This document shows positions 1 to 9,570 of a stretch of 64,000 nt of DNA, piece by piece. Positions within the stretch are counted from its first letter, which is position 1; every line of letters begins with the position of its first letter. Under the pieces are notes generated by a model, which had not been told where the DNA came from, searched no databases, and was given only the letters and a program-made list of their open reading frames with translations. The stretch covers positions 69,501 through 133,500 of the forward strand of contig NZ_ALCH01000004.1 of assembly GCF_000279535.1 (NCBI RefSeq). Direction: 5' to 3'. The DNA comes from Streptococcus infantis SPAR10 (GTDB taxonomy: Bacteria; Bacillota; Bacilli; Lactobacillales; Streptococcaceae). The position numbers and the translations under genes were made by a program.

Positions 1-243
1 ACAACTGCCGAAGAAGCTGGTATCAAATACCAATACTATTGTGGAAAAGGTGGAACTGACGCAGGTGCAGCTCATCTGAAAAATGGTGGTGTCCCATCAA
101 CAACAATCGGTGTTTGTGCCCGTTATATCCACTCTCACCAAACCCTTTATGCTATGGACGATTTCCTTGAAGCTCAAGCTTTCTTACAAGCCTTGGTTAA
201 AAAATTGGATCGTTCTACAGTAGATTTAATCAAAAATTATTAA
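1..243 (+). CDS. pepA: Glutamyl aminopeptidase PepA (M42 family), C-terminal part
   Basis: Only the last 80 codons are in the window; the reading frame is open from base 1 to the TAA at 241-243. The segment has the M42 signature GTDAGAAH, followed by the ARYIHS stretch expected near the C-terminus. These metallo-aminopeptidases are cytoplasmic, bind two metal ions and, in lactic streptococci and lactococci, remove N-terminal Glu or Asp from peptides for nitrogen nutrition. The segment ends normally. PepA is inferred over another M42 enzyme from similarity to streptococcal PepA, so the exact specificity is less certain than the family. Confidence 0.85.
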   Translation, partial: TTAEEAGIKYQYYCGKGGTDAGAAHLKNGGVPSTTIGVCARYIHSHQTLYAMDDFLEAQAFLQALVKKLDRSTVDLIKNY

Positions 244-267
244 ACATAAAAGATGGAGGTGATAGGT

Positions 268-564
268 ATGGAAGAACCAAACCTAGAAACCTTGATACGG
301 GATCTTTACAATCATGCCCGTCAAAACCTGAGTGAAGATCTAGTGCTTGCACTGGTAGAGACTGCTAAGAAATTACCCAGTACCAATGAGCGATTGCTAG
401 CAGTCCGACTTTCAGGGCTAGTCACACTTGAACTACTCAAGAATCCTAGAACACCTTCACCTGAGTTAGTCAATCTGGCCCGCTTTATCAAAAAGGAAGA
501 AGCTAGGTACAAGGGCGCAGCCGCATCTTCCATTATGATTGGAGAGCTATTTAAAATGCTTTGA
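268..564 (+). CDS. Orphan bacteriocin immunity protein, EntA_Immun-like
   Basis: A 98-residue, all-helical, soluble-looking protein with no signal peptide. Its length, the LxxLIRDLYNHA start and the later RLAxxL...ELxxNP pattern resemble the enterocin A immunity family, four-helix proteins that protect producers against class IIa bacteriocins. An earlier in-frame ATG at 253 is unlikely because GGAGGTGA (255-262) overlies it; that Shine-Dalgarno site fits the ATG at 268. No bacteriocin or export gene lies nearby, so this is an orphan immunity gene that may protect against neighbours' peptides. It sits 24 bp after pepA and ends in a strong terminator. The family call is from memory of the fold pattern. 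Confidence 0.65.
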   Translation: MEEPNLETLIRDLYNHARQNLSEDLVLALVETAKKLPSTNERLLAVRLSGLVTLELLKNPRTPSPELVNLARFIKKEEARYKGAAASSIMIGELFKML

Positions 565-589
565 TTCGAAAGAATCAAAGCATTTTTTT
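557..589 (+). terminator. Rho-independent terminator after the immunity gene
   Basis: A perfect 11-bp stem (TGCTTTGATTC with GAATCAAAGCA), a GAAA loop at 568-571 and a run of seven T at 583-589. The stem overlaps the immunity gene stop. It separates this gene from the convergent Na/Pi cotransporter. Confidence 0.9.
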
Positions 590-593
590 CGTT

Positions 594-2225
594 TTAAATT
601 TGTTCTGCCAAAACCTTTTCAGCAAGGTTCATAGCGTGGTCTGATACACGAGTGTAATGTGAAATAATATCGATAAAGTTGACACCTGCTTGGGTAGAAC
701 ATTCTCCGTTATTTAGACGTTTGATGTGAGTCTTACGAAGGACACGTTCCATGTTGTTGATGTCTTCGTGTCGCTCGATAAGAGCTTGAGCTTTCTCGAG
801 GTCGTTGTTTTCCACACTCTCAAGAGCATCTTTGACGAAATCACTAGTTTTAAGATAAATCTCTGCTAGTTCTTCTAAGGCAGCCTCAGAGAATTGAACA
901 TTCTTGCGTTGCAAATAATCGTTAAGATTGAGCAGGGCTTCTGCGTGGTCTCCGATACGTTCCAAGTCTCGTGAAGAGTCAAGGATATTTGTTAAGACTT
1001 CACTCTCTTTTTGGCTCAAAGCTTCACCAGATAAACTAATGAGGTAACGAGTCAATTTTTCATCAATGGTATTGATAGCTTCTTCAGTCTTATGTCCCTT
1101 TTCTGCAACTTTTTCATTAGAATTGATGATATAGTCGTAAGAGAGGTCAAAGGCTTTCGCAGCATAATTACCCAAGTGTAGAAGTTCTTTTTTAGCATTT
1201 CCAAGAGCGATAGATGGAGCTTGTTTGATCAGTTGCTCATCAAGGTAAAGTGGCTCGTATTTGACAACTTCGTCTTCTCCAGGGATAAGTTTGGTTACCA
1301 AGAAGGCAAGAGCTCCGATGAATGGAAACTGAATGATTGTATTGGTAATGTTGAAGGTTCCGTGGGCGAAGGCAATGGTCATTTCTGGAGCTAGATTTAA
1401 GAAGCTCTCAAACCATTGGATTAAGCCTGTAAATGGAACGAGGAAGATAATACAGATAACAGTCCCGATAACGTTAAAGGCCACATGGGCTGCCGCCACA
1501 CGTTTGGCAGCAATATTAGCACCCAAGGAAGCGATAATAGCAGTGATGGTTGTTCCAATGTTATCTCCAAAGAGAACTGGTAGGGCACCCTGAAGGTCAA
1601 TCAGATTGCTAGCGTATAGATTCTGTAGAATCCCGATGGTCGCTGAGGAGGCTTGAATCAGAAGGGTTAAACCTGTTCCGACAAGAACACCCAAGATTGG
1701 ATTTTTACTAAGTTCTACCATGTAGTCTTTAAAGACTTGTAAATCCTTAAGGGGTTCCATGGCGCCACTCATAAGATTGAGGGCAAAGAAGATACCACCG
1801 ACACCAAAGACAATCCGTCCGATGTTATTGATGGTTCTATTTTTTGTGAAGAAGAGACAGACTGCTCCGAGAAAGAGCATAGGTAATGCGTAGTCTCCCA
1901 ATTTAAAACCAATGATAAAGGATGTGACAGTTGTTCCAATATTGGCTCCCATAACAATCCCAATGGCCTGACGTAAGGTCAATAGTCCAGCGCTAACCAG
2001 ACCAACTGTAATAACCGTAACACCTGAACTCGATTGAATCAGGGCAGTCATCCCAATTCCAACTAAAATTCCAAAGAAAGGATTGCTAGTATATTTGTCA
2101 ATGTAATATCGAAGACGATCTCCAGCTGCTTGTTGCAAACCGTCCCCCATGGTTTTGATACTATATAAGAATAGTCCCAGGCCACCTAAAAAGTGAAATG
2201 CAATTTCCTGCCAATTAATGGACAT
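594..2225 (-). CDS. Na+/phosphate cotransporter family protein with C-terminal PhoU-like domain
   Basis: A 543-residue membrane protein. The first 310 residues carry two inverted Na/Pi cotransporter repeats, each with the QSS-type signature: QSSSGVT at 64-70 and QASSATIG at 191-198. Each is followed by a G-x-NIGTT motif (93-99 and 220-226). About eight hydrophobic segments are visible. Residues from about 340 to the end are helical and soluble and contain ERIGDHAE, typical of PhoU-like domains. The likely role is sodium-driven phosphate uptake or phosphate homeostasis at the cytoplasmic membrane. The start is supported by GGAGGGAAAATAAA just upstream. It is a single-gene unit on the minus strand, convergent with the immunity gene. 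Family assignment is firm; transport direction and substrate are inferred. Confidence 0.9.
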   Translation of the reverse strand: MSINWQEIAFHFLGGLGLFLYSIKTMGDGLQQAAGDRLRYYIDKYTSNPFFGILVGIGMTALIQSSSGVTVITVGLVSAGLLTLRQAIGIVMGANIGTTVTSFIIGFKLGDYALPMLFLGAVCLFFTKNRTINNIGRIVFGVGGIFFALNLMSGAMEPLKDLQVFKDYMVELSKNPILGVLVGTGLTLLIQASSATIGILQNLYASNLIDLQGALPVLFGDNIGTTITAIIASLGANIAAKRVAAAHVAFNVIGTVICIIFLVPFTGLIQWFESFLNLAPEMTIAFAHGTFNITNTIIQFPFIGALAFLVTKLIPGEDEVVKYEPLYLDEQLIKQAPSIALGNAKKELLHLGNYAAKAFDLSYDYIINSNEKVAEKGHKTEEAINTIDEKLTRYLISLSGEALSQKESEVLTNILDSSRDLERIGDHAEALLNLNDYLQRKNVQFSEAALEELAEIYLKTSDFVKDALESVENNDLEKAQALIERHEDINNMERVLRKTHIKRLNNGECSTQAGVNFIDIISHYTRVSDHAMNLAEKVLAEQI

Positions 2226-2510
2226 TTTATTTTCCCTCCGAAAACTAATCGCGGAATTTCTCCCATTCTATTTTAAAGGATTCTAAGCAATCTAACAAGT
2301 AGTAAATAGTAAATTTTAATAAAAATGTAATGAATCTTTTATTAAAAAGTATCATTTAGTTGGGATATCATTATTCCAACTAGTAAGCATTTAATGATTT
2401 TTTGGATGAAAATTTAAAATTAGTGAGAGTTCCGATTATCTAATAATCACTAGTTTTATACTCTTATTTTTAAAGTAACAGACTAATCGAGAAAGAGAAA
2501 AGTTTAAGGT
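2226..2510. other. Long AT-rich intergenic region between the divergent cotransporter and pgk genes
   Basis: About 350 bp separate the two divergent starts. I see no coding region. Notable structure is a near-perfect dyad at 2357-2382 and a smaller one (GATTAT-CTA-ATAATC) near 2437-2451. The pgk promoter occupies the right end. The remainder is AT-rich and must hold the cotransporter promoter, which I cannot place with confidence. Confidence 0.7.
2357..2382. promoter_or_regulatory. Dyad-symmetric operator-like site upstream of the Na/Pi cotransporter and pgk
   Basis: The arms TAGTTGGGATA (2357-2367) and TATTCCAACTA (2372-2382) pair over 11 positions with a single G-T wobble, around a TCAT centre. 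No T-run follows, so it does not look like a terminator. Its place between divergent genes suggests a protein-binding site. The cognate regulator is unknown. Confidence 0.45.
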
Positions 2511-2538
2511 TTTGCTATCTCTTTTATTGATTTTGTGA

Positions 2539-2544
2539 TATAAT
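2539..2544 (+). promoter_or_regulatory. pgk promoter, extended -10
   Basis: A consensus TATAAT preceded by TG at 2536-2537, giving the extended -10 form TGATATAAT. The -35 is poor (TTTGCT or similar near 2511-2517, with an over-long spacer), so the extended -10 probably drives it. The pgk ribosome site GAAGGAG and ATG follow about 30 bp downstream. Confidence 0.75.
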
Positions 2545-2576
2545 TAACACGTAAAAAAAAGAAGGAGTCATATCTA

Positions 2577-3776
2577 ATGGCAAAATTGACTGTTAAAGAC
2601 GTTGACTTGAAAGGGAAAAAAGTTCTCGTTCGTGTTGACTTCAACGTACCTGTAAAAGATGGCGTGATCACTAACGATAACCGTATCACTGCAGCTCTTC
2701 CAACTATCAAGTACATCCTTGAACAAGGTGGACGTGCAATCCTCTTCTCTCACCTTGGACGTGTAAAAGAAGAAGCAGATAAAGAAGGTAAATCACTTGC
2801 TCCTGTAGCGGCTGACTTGGCTGCTAAATTGGGTCAAGAAGTTAAATTTATCCCAGGTGTTACTCGTGGTGCTGAATTGGAAGCAGCTGTTAACGCTCTT
2901 GAAGATGGACAAGTTCTCTTGGTTGAAAACACTCGTTACGAAGATGTTGACGGCAAGAAAGAATCTAAAAACGATCCTGAACTTGGTAAATACTGGGCAT
3001 CACTTGGAGATGGTATCTTCGTAAACGATGCATTCGGTACAGCTCACCGTGCACACGCATCGAACGTTGGTATCTCAGCAAACGTTGATAAAGCTGTTGC
3101 TGGTTTCCTTCTTGAAAACGAAATTGCTTACATCAAAGAAGCAGTTGAAGCTCCAGAACGTCCATTCGTAGCTATCCTTGGTGGATCTAAAGTATCTGAC
3201 AAGATCGGTGTTATCGAAAACTTGCTTGAAAAAGCTGATAAAGTTCTTATCGGTGGTGGGATGACTTACACATTCTACAAAGCACAAGGTATCGAAATCG
3301 GGAACTCACTTGTAGAAGAAGACAAATTGGATGTTGCTAAATCTCTTCTTGAAAAATCAAATGGTAAATTGATCTTGCCAGTTGACTCAAAAGAAGCGAA
3401 CGCATTTGCTGACTACACTGAAGTGAAAGATACTGAAGGTGAAGCAGTAGACCCAGGATTCCTTGGTCTTGATATCGGTCCTAAATCAATCGCTAAATTC
3501 GACCAAGAATTGACTGGTGCGAAAACAGTTGTATGGAACGGACCAATGGGTGTATTTGAAAACCCTGACTTCCAAGCTGGTACAATCGGTGTGATGGACG
3601 CTATCGTGAAACAACCAGGCGTTAAATCAATCATCGGTGGTGGTGACTCAGCTGCTGCAGCGATCAACCTTGGACGTGCAGACAAATTCTCATGGATCTC
3701 TACTGGTGGTGGTGCTTCAATGGAACTCCTCGAAGGTAAAGAACTTCCAGGTCTTGCAGCTTTGACTGAAAAATAA
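2577..3776 (+). CDS. pgk: Phosphoglycerate kinase
   Basis: A full-length 399-residue cytoplasmic glycolytic enzyme that converts 1,3-bisphosphoglycerate and ADP to 3-phosphoglycerate and ATP. Visible signatures are the N-terminal RVDFNVP substrate-binding motif, SHLGR, the GGSKVSDK segment and the C-terminal nucleotide-binding GGGDSAAA loop. Codon use is strongly biased to the streptococcal preferred set, as expected for a highly expressed gene. It is preceded by a strong extended -10 promoter and is apparently monocistronic, being followed by the 175-bp structured repeat. Confidence 0.98.
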   Translation: MAKLTVKDVDLKGKKVLVRVDFNVPVKDGVITNDNRITAALPTIKYILEQGGRAILFSHLGRVKEEADKEGKSLAPVAADLAAKLGQEVKFIPGVTRGAELEAAVNALEDGQVLLVENTRYEDVDGKKESKNDPELGKYWASLGDGIFVNDAFGTAHRAHASNVGISANVDKAVAGFLLENEIAYIKEAVEAPERPFVAILGGSKVSDKIGVIENLLEKADKVLIGGGMTYTFYKAQGIEIGNSLVEEDKLDVAKSLLEKSNGKLILPVDSKEANAFADYTEVKDTEGEAVDPGFLGLDIGPKSIAKFDQELTGAKTVVWNGPMGVFENPDFQAGTIGVMDAIVKQPGVKSIIGGGDSAAAAINLGRADKFSWISTGGGASMELLEGKELPGLAALTEK

Positions 3777-3788
3777 GAATATAAAAAA

Positions 3789-3963
3789 GAGGCTGGGACA
3801 AAAGTTCTAGCCTCTCAATTGTCTTTGGGTTGTCGAGCAGGACGCAGTAGTTGAGTGGGCTCTACTACGCTGATTTCATCAGCTTTTACAACCCTACTCA
3901 ACTGTGCGGAGGTGGGACGATGAAATCGAATTCTAACGAATTACCGATTTCTGTCCCACTCTC
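3789..3963. repeat. 175-bp structured intergenic repeat, copy 1
   Basis: The same 175-bp element recurs at 51351-51525; I count 8 mismatches, about 95% identity. Its ends carry TGGGACA and TGTCCCA, forming terminal inverted repeats. Internally it contains a hairpin GAGGCTGGGAC/GTTCTAGCCTC, an arm AGTTGAGTGGG pairing with CCCTACTCAACT, and inside that GCTGAT-TTC-ATCAGC. GAAATCG pairs with CGATTTC near the right end. A T-run follows (3964-3969), so it may also terminate pgk transcription. It has no coding capacity, like a small non-autonomous mobile repeat. Confidence 0.85.
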
Positions 3964-4004
3964 TTTTTTGCGCTCTTTTAAAGTTTGAGAGTAGCGAGGG
4001 ATAA

Positions 4005-4033
4005 TTGGACAGAATCCAAAAAAATAGTAAAAT
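4005..4033 (+). promoter_or_regulatory. Folate operon promoter
   Basis: TTGGAC (4005-4010), a 17-bp spacer and TAAAAT (4028-4033) lie just upstream of folP. This leaves a leader of roughly 30 nt before the GTG start. It is the only good sigma-A match in the gap between the repeat and folP. Confidence 0.65.
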
Positions 4034-4062
4034 AGAGGAATACCAATCTAAATGAAATTTGA

Positions 4063-5022
<960 letters not shown>

Positions 5023-5023
5023 G

Positions 5024-6322
5024 ATGAATAAAAACGAAACGAATCAGTGGATAGCTAACTATCGGACAGACCAACCGCATTTTGGTTTGGAGAGGATGGT
5101 GGAGCTATTAGCCCTACGTGGCAATCCCCATCTGAAACTCAAGGTTATCCATATCGGAGGAACCAATGGTAAGGGGTCTACTATAGCCTTTTTGAAGAAT
5201 ATATTGGGAAAGATGGGGCTAAGAGTTGGAGTCTTTAGCTCACCCTATCTGATTCATTATACCGATCAGATTGCCATTAATGAGGAATCTATCCCAGAAG
5301 CAAGATTAGAGGCCTTGATGGTAGACTATCGCTCACTACTTGAAGGGGAGCATGCTCATGATTTGCAGGGGACGACAGAGTTTGAGATTATCACTGCTAT
5401 AGCCTATGACTATTTTGCTTCTGAGCAAGTCGATGTGGCCATTATGGAAGTAGGTATGGGTGGACTTTTGGATAGTACCAATGTTTGTCAGCCTATCTTA
5501 ACAGGTATTACGACCATTGGCCTGGATCACGTAGCTTTACTAGGGGATAGCTTGGAAGCTATCGCGGAGCAGAAAGCTGGAATTATCAAACAAGGAGTTC
5601 CCCTGGTAACGGGGAATATTGTCCCAGAAGGCTTAGCAGTTATCAACCAAATCGCGAAAGCGAAAGAGGCTCCTAGGCTTGTTTATGGGGAAGATTATCA
5701 AGTTAGCCATCATGAGAGTGTGGAGACGGGTGAAATCTTTGATTATTCAAGCCCGCTTAGACAAGGTCGCTTTCAGACAGGATTGCTGGGTTTGCACCAG
5801 ATAGAGAATGCTGGGATGGCCATAGCTTTACTTGATACTTTTTGTAAAGAAGATGGTCGAGAATTAGCTAGTAATAACATAGTGGCTCAAGCCTTAGAAG
5901 AAACAAGTTGGCCAGGACGCTTTGAAGTTGTTTGTAGAGAACCCTTAATGATCTTGGATGGGGCCCACAATCCTCATGCCATAAAGGCTTTAGTAGCAAC
6001 CTTGCAAGAACGATTTGCTGATTATCACAAGGAAATACTTTTTACATGTATCAAAACCAAGGCCTTGGAGGATATGTTAGACTTGTTAGGAACTTTGCCA
6101 GATACTGAGCTGACATTGACTCACTTTGATGATGGTCGAGCGACAGACGAAAAAGTACTAAAAAAAGTAGCTTATTCTAGAAATCTCAACTATCAAAGTT
6201 GGCAGGAATTTCTAGACCAAAAAATGACAGAAAATGAAGAGAAAAAAACAGTTAGGATAGTAACGGGCTCCTTGTATTTCTTGAGCCAGGTGAGAGCCTA
6301 TCTAATGGAGAGGAAAAACTAG
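5024..6322 (+). CDS. folC: Bifunctional dihydrofolate synthase/folylpolyglutamate synthase
   Basis: A 432-residue ATP-dependent ligase that adds glutamate to dihydropteroate and then to reduced folates. Visible are the P-loop GTNGKGS at 46-52, the TTEFEIITAIAYDYF segment typical of the central domain, the SWPGRFEV motif and DGAHNPHA of the Mur-ligase-like C-terminal domain. The length is normal. The ATG follows the folP stop with only one base between, so it is translationally coupled; it corresponds to pneumococcal SulB. Cytoplasmic, and the second step after FolP in the same operon. Confidence 0.95.
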   Translation: MNKNETNQWIANYRTDQPHFGLERMVELLALRGNPHLKLKVIHIGGTNGKGSTIAFLKNILGKMGLRVGVFSSPYLIHYTDQIAINEESIPEARLEALMVDYRSLLEGEHAHDLQGTTEFEIITAIAYDYFASEQVDVAIMEVGMGGLLDSTNVCQPILTGITTIGLDHVALLGDSLEAIAEQKAGIIKQGVPLVTGNIVPEGLAVINQIAKAKEAPRLVYGEDYQVSHHESVETGEIFDYSSPLRQGRFQTGLLGLHQIENAGMAIALLDTFCKEDGRELASNNIVAQALEETSWPGRFEVVCREPLMILDGAHNPHAIKALVATLQERFADYHKEILFTCIKTKALEDMLDLLGTLPDTELTLTHFDDGRATDEKVLKKVAYSRNLNYQSWQEFLDQKMTENEEKKTVRIVTGSLYFLSQVRAYLMERKN

Positions 6323-6325
6323 AAA

Positions 6326-6880
6326 ATGGATACACAAAAAATTGAGACGGCTGTAAAAATGATTATAGAAGCGGTCGGTGAAGATGTTAACCGCGAAGGC
6401 TTGCAGGAAACTCCTGCACGTGTAGCTCGCATGTACCAGGAGATTTTTTCAGGACTTGGTCAAACTGCGGAGGAGCATTTGTCAAAATCCTTTGAAATTA
6501 TTGACGATAATATGGTAGTGGAAAAGGATATCTTTTTCCATACCATGTGTGAACACCACTTTTTACCATTTTATGGTCGAGCTCATATTGCCTACATTCC
6601 AGATGGCCGTGTAGCAGGCTTATCAAAGTTAGCTCGTACGGTGGAAGTCTACTCTAAAAAGCCACAGATTCAAGAACGCTTGAATATCGAAGTGGCAGAT
6701 GCTTTGATGGACTATCTAGGTGCCAAAGGTGCTTTCGTTGTTATTGAAGCAGAGCATATGTGTATGAGCATGCGTGGTGTTCGAAAACCAGGAACTGCAA
6801 CCTTGACAACAGTAGCTCGTGGAGTGTTTGAAACGGATAAAGATCTTCGAGATCAAGCATACCGTCTTATGGGATTATAA
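6326..6880 (+). CDS. folE: GTP cyclohydrolase I
   Basis: A 184-residue enzyme that starts pterin synthesis by converting GTP to 7,8-dihydroneopterin triphosphate. The zinc and active-site motifs CEHHFLPF and HMCMSMRGV are intact, and the N-terminal [20 protein letters not shown] stretch is typical. It begins 3 nt after folC, so it is in the same operon. Although its reaction is first in the pathway, it is third in gene order, as in the pneumococcal sulABCD arrangement. Confidence 0.97.
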   Translation: MDTQKIETAVKMIIEAVGEDVNREGLQETPARVARMYQEIFSGLGQTAEEHLSKSFEIIDDNMVVEKDIFFHTMCEHHFLPFYGRAHIAYIPDGRVAGLSKLARTVEVYSKKPQIQERLNIEVADALMDYLGAKGAFVVIEAEHMCMSMRGVRKPGTATLTTVARGVFETDKDLRDQAYRLMGL

Positions 6881-6917
6881 AAATCGATTCAAACGATTTT
6901 TCTAGAAAGGACTAGTT

Positions 6918-7748
6918 ATGGATCAATTGCGCATTAAGGATTTGGAAATTTTTGCCTATCATGGTCTTTTCCCGAGTGAGAAGGAACTGGGCCAAAAATT
7001 TATCATTGATGCAAGCTTATCCTATGATATGACCAAGGCTGCTACGGACCTAGATTTAGAAGCTTCTGTCCATTATGGCGAGCTCTGTCAGCAATGGACG
7101 ACTTGGTTTCAGGAAACCACTGAAGACTTGGTTGAAACAGTTGCCTACAAACTAGTAGAGCGCACTTTTGAAACCTATCCAAAAGTTCAAGAAATTAAAC
7201 TGGAACTCAAAAAACCATGGGCGCCTATTCATCTACCACTGGACACCTGTTCAGTAACCATCCATCGCCGCAAACAAAGAGCCTTTATTGCTCTAGGTAG
7301 CAATATGGGGGATAAGACGGCTAATCTCGAACTAGCTCTTGACAAGATGCGTACTCGAGGGATTCGTATTCTTAAAGAATCTAGTGTGATTACAACTGAG
7401 CCATGGGGTGGTGTAGAACAAGAAAGTTTCGCCAATCAGGTGGTTGAAGTAGAAACTTGGCTGCCGGCTCCAATATTGTTAGATACCTTGTTAAGCATTG
7501 AGGCAGAAATGGGTCGGGTTAGAGAAGTGCATTGGGGACCTCGTTTGATTGATTTGGACTTGCTTTTTATGGAGGATCAAGTTATTTATACAGATGACCT
7601 CATCTTGCCGCATCCTTATCTTGCTGAGCGACTCTTTGTCTTAGAGTCTCTGCAGGAAATTGCGCCTCATTTCATCCATCCAGTCCTAGGACAACCGATT
7701 CGTCACTTATATCGTCAATTGGAGAAAGAAAATGGGCAAGGTTTCTGA
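6918..7748 (+). CDS. sulD: Bifunctional dihydroneopterin aldolase/hydroxymethyl-dihydropterin pyrophosphokinase
   Basis: A 276-residue fusion. Residues 1 to about 118 are FolB (starting [20 protein letters not shown], with the conserved helix [10 protein letters not shown]); residues 121-276 are FolK ([13 protein letters not shown], then [12 protein letters not shown]). It makes 6-hydroxymethyl-dihydropterin diphosphate, the substrate of the FolP encoded four genes earlier. A 37-bp gap with a short AT-rich inverted repeat separates it from folE, and AGAAAGGA precedes the ATG. The end overlaps the next gene by 17 bp. The same fusion is known as SulD in pneumococcus. Confidence 0.96.
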   Translation: MDQLRIKDLEIFAYHGLFPSEKELGQKFIIDASLSYDMTKAATDLDLEASVHYGELCQQWTTWFQETTEDLVETVAYKLVERTFETYPKVQEIKLELKKPWAPIHLPLDTCSVTIHRRKQRAFIALGSNMGDKTANLELALDKMRTRGIRILKESSVITTEPWGGVEQESFANQVVEVETWLPAPILLDTLLSIEAEMGRVREVHWGPRLIDLDLLFMEDQVIYTDDLILPHPYLAERLFVLESLQEIAPHFIHPVLGQPIRHLYRQLEKENGQGF

Positions 7749-9015
7749 AACTTATAGTAAATGGAAAAGTATAGGGGAAGGTCTTGTAGCTATTGTCTTA
7801 GGCCTCCTCTTGATTTGTTTTGGGCAGGTAGTTCCGATACTGGGTTACCAACTCCTGATGGCCTACTTTTTCTTGTCGGCAGTTTGGCAACTATTGACGC
7901 GATGGTTTCAAGAAAAGTCCCGTAGAGAAAATATATTTGTAACTCTAGCCAAACTCTTTCTTGCAGTCATCCTATTTGATTCAGTCATCTTGCAGGACAT
8001 CGCTCTCTATCTCTTGGTTATTATCATTGGAAGTTATCAGCTTTTTACAGGCCTAATCAGTCTGATTACCTGGTTGCTATACCGAAAAAATCATATTCAT
8101 CCAAGGATTAATTACTTATTTGATGCTGTATGGATGATGGGATTTGGTCTCTATAGTATTTCCCCTTTTCATGATGCGACAAATTTTGAATTACTCTTAC
8201 TTGGTTTTTACTTGATTATGTTGGGGGCAAGCAGCCTCAGAGATGGATTCTTTTTTGAAAAAGGGAAAAGCAATCCTAAGCTCAAGCGTAGAATGAGAAT
8301 GACCCTGCCTATATTCATGACAGCCTTGATTCCCATCGGCACCTTACGACGATGGAATGAAAGGTTATCTAGTCATCAAGTAGAAGAGAATGAAGTGCAT
8401 TTGGAGAGAAAAAATGAAAAATCTGTTGATTTAGAAATTTTCATCCATACTTCAGAATCATCTTTCTTCTTGGCCATGGGTCATGAAGATATCTGCTATC
8501 AAGGTCAGGTTATTTCCTACGGCTCTTATGACCCTCATTCAGAACGCTTGTTTGGTACAATTGGCGACGGGGTTTTATTTAAGGCCAATCGTGAAAAATA
8601 TATTGAACTTTGTAAGAGAGAAAGCCAGAAAACCTTATTCGCCTATGGTTTAAGCCTGTCTCAACAACAGAAAAAGGCCATCGAAGAACGATTGAGAGAG
8701 ATAGAAAGTCTCTTGATACCTTGGGAACCAAGTTCACAACTGTTGAAAAGAAGGGAAGGAGAGGTCAAACATACCTACTCTTATCAGCTGAAACACGAGG
8801 CTGATGCATCCCTCTATAAGTTCACATCATCTAAATTTAAAACCTACTTTGTTCTCAGTACAAACTGTGTTCTATTGGCCGACTCTATTGTTGGAGAGGC
8901 TGGAACTGATATCCTTAGTCCCCAAGGTTTTATCGTCCCTGGGACTTATCAGGACTATCTTGATTTAGAATTTAAAAAACCGAGTGGTATCGTGGTCAGT
9001 CGTTCTATTTATTAA
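7732..9015 (+). CDS. Membrane protein with DUF308-like N-terminus and possible permuted papain-like (Lnb_N/DUF4105-like) C-terminal domain
   Basis: 427 residues, function not recognised. Residues 15-170 hold about six hydrophobic segments in a DUF308/HdeD-like arrangement. A basic stretch (KLKRRMRM, 183-190) and another hydrophobic patch (191-203) follow. The last 200 residues look soluble. They carry MGHEDI with His251, YGSYDP, GDGVLF and later [11 protein letters not shown] with Cys379. A His before a Cys in an N-C dipeptide resembles circularly permuted papain-like domains such as Lnb_N/DUF4105, so a thiol amidase or peptidase is possible; this is inference. The gene overlaps folBK by 17 bp, has GGAGAAAG before its ATG, and is therefore coupled to the folate operon. 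It ends in a bidirectional terminator. Confidence 0.6.
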   Translation: MGKVSETYSKWKSIGEGLVAIVLGLLLICFGQVVPILGYQLLMAYFFLSAVWQLLTRWFQEKSRRENIFVTLAKLFLAVILFDSVILQDIALYLLVIIIGSYQLFTGLISLITWLLYRKNHIHPRINYLFDAVWMMGFGLYSISPFHDATNFELLLLGFYLIMLGASSLRDGFFFEKGKSNPKLKRRMRMTLPIFMTALIPIGTLRRWNERLSSHQVEENEVHLERKNEKSVDLEIFIHTSESSFFLAMGHEDICYQGQVISYGSYDPHSERLFGTIGDGVLFKANREKYIELCKRESQKTLFAYGLSLSQQQKKAIEERLREIESLLIPWEPSSQLLKRREGEVKHTYSYQLKHEADASLYKFTSSKFKTYFVLSTNCVLLADSIVGEAGTDILSPQGFIVPGTYQDYLDLEFKKPSGIVVSRSIY

Positions 9016-9021
9016 AAAAAG

Positions 9022-9049
9022 AAAACTCTAGTCAGAAGGCTAGAGTTTT
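9022..9049. terminator. Bidirectional terminator between convergent genes
   Basis: A perfect 10-bp stem AAAACTCTAG/CTAGAGTTTT with an 8-nt loop, flanked by A-rich sequence on the left and T-rich on the right. It can stop transcription from both the folate operon side and the minus-strand gene at 9049-9366. Confidence 0.85.
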
Positions 9050-9366
9050 TAAAATAGGTCATTTTCTTCAGGTAGGAGGATGGTTTCCTTACCGTCCATA
9101 TCCATAACAAGTACTTTCGGTGGGTACAAGGGGTCAAAGGGATGATTAAAATCGAAGTCAATCGTAGTCGGTAGGTGCTCACTTGAAAAACGGAAGGTGA
9201 TGGAACCGTTACTGTTTAAGAGCTGAAATTCCAACTCATCTTCTAATTCAAAAACATGCTTTAAGAAATGATCAATAATGTACCAGATTGAGTCAATCAC
9301 ATCGTCTGGGAGATTGGTTACCACACCAAAGCTGGCACAACGTCTATGAGAATCCGTAAAAGCCAT
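9049..9366 (-). CDS. Small conserved protein, DUF960-like
   Basis: A 105-residue cytoplasmic protein of unknown function, acidic at its C-terminus. The pattern near residues 13-50 (FGVVTNLPDDVIDSIWYIIDHFL), followed by two beta-rich segments with ITFRFSSEHLP, resembles the small streptococcal/staphylococcal DUF960 family. I am not certain of the family. The start has AGGAGG 5 nt upstream. It stands alone between the folate operon terminator and ccpA, divergent from ccpA. Confidence 0.6.
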   Translation of the reverse strand: MAFTDSHRRCASFGVVTNLPDDVIDSIWYIIDHFLKHVFELEDELEFQLLNSNGSITFRFSSEHLPTTIDFDFNHPFDPLYPPKVLVMDMDGKETILLPEENDLF

Positions 9367-9489
9367 CCATGCCTCCTACTTAATTTTTTATTATCATACT
9401 GCAAACTGGCCTAAAAATCAAGAAAAGTAAACTGATTTCAGAAAATATGATTTTTGATACATTTTTTTCAAAGAAAGTTTATATATCCC

Positions 9490-9518
9490 TTGAAAATGCT
9501 TACAATTAGTGGTAAACT
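9490..9518 (+). promoter_or_regulatory. ccpA promoter with overlapping cre-like site
   Basis: TTGAAA (9490-9495), a 17-bp spacer and TAAACT (9513-9518) form a plausible promoter. The 16 bases at 9490-9505 match the cre consensus WTGNNARCGNWWWCAW except for one position (T for the central C). CcpA bound here would cover the -35, consistent with autoregulation. Confidence 0.6.
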
Positions 9519-9570
9519 AGTAGTGGTGTAAACATGAAAACAAAATTTTCAACATTAGAAAGGAAACGGT

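Noticed and set aside
253..267. Earlier ATG start for the immunity-like gene
   Set aside because: The Shine-Dalgarno sequence for the 268 start overlies this codon, so translation from it is unlikely.
3789..3963. Identification of the 175-bp repeat as BOX or RUP
   Set aside because: The sequence does not match those elements as I remember them, so it is left unnamed.
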